A stretch of DNA of 11,000 nucleotides, taken from NCBI GenBank assembly GCA_938092125.1, contig CALKMQ010000038.1:1-11000 (forward strand), in the 5' to 3' direction. Below are positions 6,512-11,000 of this stretch, piece after piece (positions within the stretch are counted from its first letter, which is position 1; each line of letters begins with the position of its first letter). Below the pieces are notes generated by a model. It was not told the DNA's origin. It saw nothing but the letters and a program-made list of their open reading frames with translations, and did not search any database. The position numbers and the translations under genes were made by a program. Source of the stretch: an uncultured bacterium (lineage in GTDB: Bacteria; Fidelibacterota; Marinisomatia; Marinisomatales; UBA1611).

Positions 6512-7385
6512 TAATCAATTTGATATAAAAGTAGGTTTAGCTGAAATGCTTAAAGGCGGTGTTATAATGGATGTAACCAATGTAGAAGAGGCGGTAATAG
6601 CTGAATCTGCTGGAGCATGCGCTGTAATGGCCTTAGAAAGAATTCCTTCAGATATCCGTAAGGATGGAGGTATAGCTAGGATGAGTGATCCTCAGATGAT
6701 AGTAGAGATTCAAAAAGCAGTTACAATACCTGTAATGGCAAAATGTCGTATTGGTCACTTTGCGGAGGCTCAGGTTCTTGAAGCTCTCGAAGTAGACTTC
6801 ATTGACGAAAGTGAGGTTCTAACACCAGCGGATGAGCACAACCATGTTTGGAAGCATGATTTTAAGGTTCCATTCGTTTGCGGTTGTCGGAACCTTGGTG
6901 AAGCATTGAGACGTATCGCAGAAGGTGCTGCTTTAATAAGAACCAAGGGTGAAGCTGGTAGCGGTAATATTGTTGAGGCTGTAAGACACATGCGAACAGT
7001 TATAAATGATATTAGCAGATTGACAACACTAAGTCGAGAGCAACTTGTTGCAGAAGCCAAAAATATGGGTGCACCACTTGACTTAGTCATAAAAGTTTCG
7101 GAGACTGGGAAATTACCTGTTCCTAATTTTGCTGCTGGTGGTATTGCTACACCAGCAGATGCAGCTTTGATGATGCAGTTAGGTGCTGAAACGGTATTTG
7201 TGGGTTCTGGCATTTTTAAAAGTCAAGATCCTGAAGCTAGAGGAAAAGCAGTGGTTGAGGCCACTACTAATTATAGTAATGCTAAAAAAGTTTTGGAGGC
7301 TAGCACTGGACTAAAATCAGCAATGAAAGGTCTGGATATGTCAGAAATCCCTGAAGGCGAAAGACTGCAGGAGCGAGGCTGGTGA
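6504..7385 (+). CDS. pdxS: Pyridoxal 5'-phosphate synthase, lyase/synthase subunit PdxS
   Basis: PdxS (293 aa) builds pyridoxal 5'-phosphate from ribose 5-phosphate, glyceraldehyde 3-phosphate and ammonia supplied by PdxT. This is the DXP-independent vitamin B6 route. It is a TIM-barrel protein that forms a dodecamer with PdxT bound around it. Catalytic residues are in place: D23 (VIMDVTN), K80 (VMAKCRIGH, the sugar-phosphate Schiff-base lysine) and K148 (IRTKGEAGSGN), one residue lower than in Bacillus. The phosphate-binding C-terminal NFAAGGIATPADAALMMQLG segment and VGSGIFKSQDP are also present. An AGGAAG ribosome-binding sequence lies inside the end of ispH before the ATG, supporting this start; the two genes overlap by 8 nt. 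Its TGA stop overlaps the GTG of pdxT. Confidence 0.98.
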   Translation: MSDNQFDIKVGLAEMLKGGVIMDVTNVEEAVIAESAGACAVMALERIPSDIRKDGGIARMSDPQMIVEIQKAVTIPVMAKCRIGHFAEAQVLEALEVDFIDESEVLTPADEHNHVWKHDFKVPFVCGCRNLGEALRRIAEGAALIRTKGEAGSGNIVEAVRHMRTVINDISRLTTLSREQLVAEAKNMGAPLDLVIKVSETGKLPVPNFAAGGIATPADAALMMQLGAETVFVGSGIFKSQDPEARGKAVVEATTNYSNAKKVLEASTGLKSAMKGLDMSEIPEGERLQERGW

Positions 7386-7996
7386 TAGAAGTTGGTGTTC
7401 TTGAATTACAAGGCAATTTTGAATTACACCATAAAATACTTTATGATTTAGGTCTTGGTTCAAAAGGTGTAAAATGTCTTGATGACTTAAATTGCTTAGA
7501 TGGTCTTATTATCCCAGGTGGAGAGTCTACGACGATGTCTTTACTAATTGACTCTTTTAATCTTCGCAATTCAATATTAGATTTTTCCAAAAAAAAACCG
7601 GTATTGGGTACATGTGCGGGGTTAATTTTAATGTCTAAAAAAATAGAAAATGATGTTAAAGTTAAACCGCTTGGTTTACTTGATGTTGTTGTTAATAGAA
7701 ACGCGTATGGTCGCCAAATAATGTCTGAAAAAAAACAAATAGAAATTCATCTCAATTCTCATGCTTCCGTTGATATAAAAGCCACTTTAATTAGAGCACC
7801 AAAAATTACTGGTATGGGCAAAAAAGTTATTTCCATGGGTAAAATTGACAATACACCAGTTGCTGTATTTGATGGGAAGCATATAGGTCTGTCTTTTCAT
7901 CCTGAATTAGATGAAATTTCAATTTTCCATGAAATGTTATTTGACTCCTCTAGTAAATTATTTTCTTATAAATTTGAGAACTTTAATGCAGCTTAA
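7382..7996 (+). CDS. pdxT: Pyridoxal 5'-phosphate synthase, glutaminase subunit PdxT
   Basis: PdxT (204 aa) is the class I glutamine amidotransferase that hydrolyses glutamine and channels ammonia to PdxS. The N-terminal VGVLELQGNFELHH (4-17) and the GGEST oxyanion motif (46-50) are typical. The catalytic triad is C78 (LGTCAG), H173 and E175 (SFHPEL). The length is normal. The start is a GTG overlapping the pdxS stop as GTGA, so the two subunits are probably translated together at matched levels. The last 11 nt overlap the start of dxs in another frame. Confidence 0.96.
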   Translation: MIEVGVLELQGNFELHHKILYDLGLGSKGVKCLDDLNCLDGLIIPGGESTTMSLLIDSFNLRNSILDFSKKKPVLGTCAGLILMSKKIENDVKVKPLGLLDVVVNRNAYGRQIMSEKKQIEIHLNSHASVDIKATLIRAPKITGMGKKVISMGKIDNTPVAVFDGKHIGLSFHPELDEISIFHEMLFDSSSKLFSYKFENFNAA

Positions 7997-9887
7997 ATAT
8001 TTACCAAAAATTCAATCGCCAAAAGATTTAAAAAAATTAGATATCAAAGCTTTACATTCGCTGTGTGAAGAGTTAAGGTATTACACTGTAAACACAATTA
8101 CTGAAATTGGCGGGCACTTAGCCCCCACGCTTGGTGTCATAGAGTTAACCACTGCGCTGCACTATGTTTATGATACGCCAGAAGATAAATTAGTCTGGGA
8201 TGTAGGGCATCAGGCTTATGCCCACAAACTTTTGACTGGTCGGTTTGAAGAGTTTTCAAGCATTAGACAATTTGGAGGTTTGAGTGGTTTTTTAAAACGA
8301 AGTGAAAGTGATTATGACGTTTTTGGAGCAGGTCATGCTTCTACAGCAATATCTGCTGCTTTAGGAATGTCTGAAGCTAGGTTTCAGAAAAAAGAAAATT
8401 ATAAAGTTGTCTCAGTTATTGGGGATGGTGCTATGACTGGTGGTTTGGCTTTTGAAGCTATCAATAATGCTGGACATTTGGGTAGGCAAATAACAGTTAT
8501 TTTAAATGATAATGAAATGTCGATCAGTCCTAATGTCGGGGCTATAAGTAAATATTTCACTAGGCTTATATCAAATCCCACATACAATAAACTTAAAAAA
8601 GAAGCTTGGGGCATTACTAAAAAGCTTCCACTTGCCAAAGGGAAAATCCAATCATTTTTAAGTAGGCTAGATAAAAGTATTAAAAATATAATCGTGCCTG
8701 GGATGTTATTCGAAGAAATGGGATTTAGATATTTTGGTCCTATTGACGGTCATGATTTAGACGAAGTAATTAAAACATTAGAAATGATTAAAGATTTAGA
8801 CCAACCTATTTTACTACACGTGTTAACAAAAAAAGGTAAAGGGATGTCTGTCGCTGAGGATAATCCAATCAAATATCATGGTGTGAAAGCAAATGGTAGC
8901 GCAAATGGTAAATTAGCTAAACCAAAAGAAAAATTAAGTGCTCCTTCATTTCAAGATGTTTTTGGACATCTCGCATGTGAGATTGCAGAGAATCGTAATG
9001 ATACTGTCTGTATTACAGCAGCAATGAGAGAAGGTACAGGGTTGGTTCCCTATGAGAAAAAGTTTACAGATAGATATTATGATGTAGGTATTGCTGAAGG
9101 TCACGCGGTTACTTTTTCAGCCGGACTAGCAACACAAGGTGTACGTCCAATTGTGGCAATCTATTCTACTTTTCTTCAAAGGGCTTTTGACCATATTGTA
9201 CATGACGTTTGTGTTCAGGGCTTACCTGTAATTTTTTGCATGGATAGATCAGGTATTGCAGGAGAAGATGGTCCTACGCACCATGGAGCTCTCGATATTT
9301 CTTATTTTCGTTGCATTCAAGGAATTATGTTATTTGCTCCTAAAAATGGTGATGAATTTAGAGATCTGCTTTATACTGCTTTAAATCACAACAGTCCAAT
9401 TGGCATACGTTATCCAAAATGTAGTTCATTCAAATTTGACAAAGATGGACAGGCAAAACTCTTGCCCATAGGTTCTTGGGAAGTAGAGAAAAAGGGGGTG
9501 GATGTAGTAGTCCTTGCAGTTGGCCCCATGGTTTATACTGCCTTAAAAGTTGCTTCTGATATTGAACAAAAAGGAATCTCAGTTGAAGTTGTTAATTGCA
9601 GGTTTATAAAACCTATGGACCAAAAGTATTTAAAAACAATCATTTCTAGAGCAATTACTAAGGTCATTACTATTGAAGAGGGTGTAATTGAGGGTGGCTT
9701 TGGTGAAGGAGTTAGTTCGTTTTTGCTTGAGAATAGATATCAAGGAAAATTGAAAAGGTGTGGGCTTCCAGATTCTTATGTCCAGCATGGTAGCAGAGCT
9801 CAAATACTAAATCAGTTAAATCTTGATGAACCAGGTATAAACAATACAATTTTAGATTTTTTTGATGGGGTTAAGGAGCCACAATAA
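7986..9887 (+). CDS. dxs: 1-deoxy-D-xylulose-5-phosphate synthase
   Basis: Dxs condenses pyruvate and glyceraldehyde 3-phosphate to DXP using thiamine diphosphate, the first and often flux-setting step of the MEP isoprenoid pathway; DXP also feeds thiamine synthesis. I chose the ATG at 7986 (633 aa): the frame is open 25 codons further upstream to 7911, but that stretch lies inside pdxT, and the product from 7986 begins MQLKYLPKIQSPKDLKKL, the normal family N-terminus. Visible residues: H44 (GGHLAPTLG), H75 (WDVGHQAY), the ThDP motif GDGAMTGG (146-153) to NDN (174-176), catalytic E371 (VGIAEGHAV), and DRSGIAGEDGPTHHG (420-434) with R421 and H432. The C-terminal transketolase domain is complete. 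It overlaps pdxT by 11 nt and ends 12 nt before the mutase. Because PdxST makes B6 without DXP here, its product need not serve B6 synthesis. Confidence 0.97.
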   Translation: MQLKYLPKIQSPKDLKKLDIKALHSLCEELRYYTVNTITEIGGHLAPTLGVIELTTALHYVYDTPEDKLVWDVGHQAYAHKLLTGRFEEFSSIRQFGGLSGFLKRSESDYDVFGAGHASTAISAALGMSEARFQKKENYKVVSVIGDGAMTGGLAFEAINNAGHLGRQITVILNDNEMSISPNVGAISKYFTRLISNPTYNKLKKEAWGITKKLPLAKGKIQSFLSRLDKSIKNIIVPGMLFEEMGFRYFGPIDGHDLDEVIKTLEMIKDLDQPILLHVLTKKGKGMSVAEDNPIKYHGVKANGSANGKLAKPKEKLSAPSFQDVFGHLACEIAENRNDTVCITAAMREGTGLVPYEKKFTDRYYDVGIAEGHAVTFSAGLATQGVRPIVAIYSTFLQRAFDHIVHDVCVQGLPVIFCMDRSGIAGEDGPTHHGALDISYFRCIQGIMLFAPKNGDEFRDLLYTALNHNSPIGIRYPKCSSFKFDKDGQAKLLPIGSWEVEKKGVDVVVLAVGPMVYTALKVASDIEQKGISVEVVNCRFIKPMDQKYLKTIISRAITKVITIEEGVIEGGFGEGVSSFLLENRYQGKLKRCGLPDSYVQHGSRAQILNQLNLDEPGINNTILDFFDGVKEPQ

Positions 9888-9899
9888 GAAAATTTTTTC

Positions 9900-11000
9900 A
9901 TGAGAGCATCGACTGATAACGATTTTCTATCAAATTGGCGTAATAACGTTAACAATTCTAAAACCAGGGCTTCTTCTTTTGATACACTAAGTGGTCACCA
10001 ATTAGACGTATGTTATTTTCCTGAGAGTATAGATCAAGAATACCTTTCAAAATCTGGTGTCCCAGGTCAATTTCCATTCACTAGGGGGATCCATCCTAAC
10101 TTGTATAGGGGGAAATTATGGACTATGAGGCAGTTTGCTGGATATGGGACTCCTGAAGAGACTAATAGAAGATTTAAATTATTACTAGAAAAAGGGCAAA
10201 CTGGTTTATCCGTTGCTTATGATATGCCTACTTTAATGGGCTATGACCCTGATCACTCGCTATCGTTAGGAGAGGTAGGAAAGTGCGGTGTAAGTGTTTT
10301 TCATATTGGTGATATGGAATCATTATTTAGTGGCATTAATTTAGGAGAAGTTTCTGTTTCTCAGACTATAAATGGTCCAGCAATAATTTTATTAGCTTTT
10401 TATATTGCAGTGGCTGAGAGACAAGGTGTAAGTGCCAAAAATTTAAAAGGGACTCTTCAAAATGATATTTTAAAAGAATTCATAGCACAAAAAGAGTGGA
10501 TTTTTCCGCCGGATCATTCAATGAGAATCATAACAGATATGTTAAGTTATTGTACCTCTGAAATGCCAATGTATAATACAATTTCGGTAAGTGGCTATCA
10601 CATAAGAGAAGCAGGATCAACAGCTGCTCAGGAACTTGCATTCACACTATCAGATGGTTTTACATATATCGAGCATGGATTGAATGCGGGGTTAGATATC
10701 GATAGTTTTGCACCAAGAATTTCTTTTTTCTTCAATTCTCATTCTGATTTTTTTGAGGAAATAGCCAAGTATCGCGCTGCTAGAAGGATTTGGGCGAAAA
10801 GATTGAAAAACAAATATGGTGCTAAAAATGAAAAATCTATGATGCTAAGGTTCCATACTCAAACTGCAGGTTGCAGTTTAACAGCTCAGCAACCAGAAAT
10901 AAACATTGCTCGGACTAGTTTTCAAGCTATGGCTGCTGTTTTAGGCGGCACACAAAGTCTTCATACAAACTCAATGGATGAAACGCTTGCTCTTCCATCA
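9900..11000 (+). CDS. B12-dependent acyl-CoA mutase large subunit, isobutyryl-CoA mutase-like (3' end outside the window)
   Basis: The first 367 codons form the TIM-barrel domain of the methylmalonyl-CoA mutase family, radical enzymes using adenosylcobalamin to rearrange acyl-CoA carbon skeletons. Seen: TRGIHPNLYRGKLWTMRQ (61-78), GQTGLSVAYDMPT (99-111), TINGPAIILLAFY (156-168), LQNDILKEF (186-194), SGYHIREAGST (231-241, Y233/H234), APRISFFF (271-278), and GGTQSLHTNSMDE (349-361). The start is fixed by an in-frame stop (the dxs TAA) four codons upstream. Numbering runs exactly 10 below Propionibacterium methylmalonyl-CoA mutase as I recall it. At its substrate-contact positions Y89 and R207 this protein has F79 and Q197, the pair reported for isobutyryl-CoA mutase. 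A carboxylate-bearing substrate is therefore unlikely. Whether a B12-binding domain is fused or encoded separately lies beyond the window. Most pipelines would call this methylmalonyl-CoA mutase. Confidence 0.9.
   Translation, partial: MRASTDNDFLSNWRNNVNNSKTRASSFDTLSGHQLDVCYFPESIDQEYLSKSGVPGQFPFTRGIHPNLYRGKLWTMRQFAGYGTPEETNRRFKLLLEKGQTGLSVAYDMPTLMGYDPDHSLSLGEVGKCGVSVFHIGDMESLFSGINLGEVSVSQTINGPAIILLAFYIAVAERQGVSAKNLKGTLQNDILKEFIAQKEWIFPPDHSMRIITDMLSYCTSEMPMYNTISVSGYHIREAGSTAAQELAFTLSDGFTYIEHGLNAGLDIDSFAPRISFFFNSHSDFFEEIAKYRAARRIWAKRLKNKYGAKNEKSMMLRFHTQTAGCSLTAQQPEINIARTSFQAMAAVLGGTQSLHTNSMDETLALPS

Noticed and set aside
6770..7213. 147-codon minus-strand open frame inside pdxS
   Set aside because: It is opposite highly conserved PdxS sequence, has no upstream start signal and no family resemblance.
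7911..7985. Upstream extension of dxs by 25 codons
   Set aside because: These codons lie inside pdxT in another frame and encode nothing like a Dxs N-terminus; the ATG at 7986 gives the standard beginning.

Overview
The window is an AT-rich, tightly packed stretch of bacterial chromosome with every gene in a recognisable family. The organism looks like a Gram-negative, sodium-dependent (probably marine) bacterium: it has a Na+-translocating NADH:quinone oxidoreductase (Na+-NQR), an ApbE flavin transferase with a lipoprotein-like leader, an NhaD-type Na+/H+ antiporter and MEP-pathway isoprenoid genes. The NqrF sequence and the loose 'LSC' lipobox of ApbE recall Bacteroidota/FCB-type lineages such as Marinimicrobia more than Gammaproteobacteria, but this is an impression only and I cannot assign a phylum.

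Region 1 (1-2564) is the 3' end of a Na+-NQR locus. It holds the tail of nqrE, a complete nqrF, a strong intrinsic terminator directly after nqrF, apbE (the FMN transferase that loads NqrB and NqrC), and a 58-codon nqrM on the opposite strand at 2388-2564. NqrM is the Fe-S maturation factor of Na+-NQR. It is convergent with apbE and only 2 nt from it.

Region 2 (2565-2655) is the only real intergenic gap, 91 bp between the divergent nqrM and nhaD. It must carry the start signals for both.

Region 3 (2656-11000) is one long plus-strand run whose eight genes overlap or lie within 12 nt of each other: nhaD, a PduO-type cobalamin adenosyltransferase, a DHH/NrnA-like phosphoesterase, ispH, pdxS, pdxT, dxs, and a B12-dependent acyl-CoA mutase cut by the window end. 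The spacing suggests one transcript. It combines Na+ export, the first (Dxs) and last (IspH) enzymes of the MEP pathway, DXP-independent pyridoxal-5'-phosphate synthesis (PdxST), and both the adenosylcobalamin-making enzyme and an adenosylcobalamin-using mutase.

The most notable points are: (a) the mutase, easily labelled methylmalonyl-CoA mutase, has Phe and Gln at the two substrate-specificity positions (F79 and Q197), the pair described for isobutyryl-CoA mutase; (b) the nqr terminator hairpin lies inside the signal-peptide codons of apbE; (c) nqrM is inverted relative to its usual co-directional position. I saw no mobile elements, CRISPR arrays, RNA genes or clear sign of a wholly new system.
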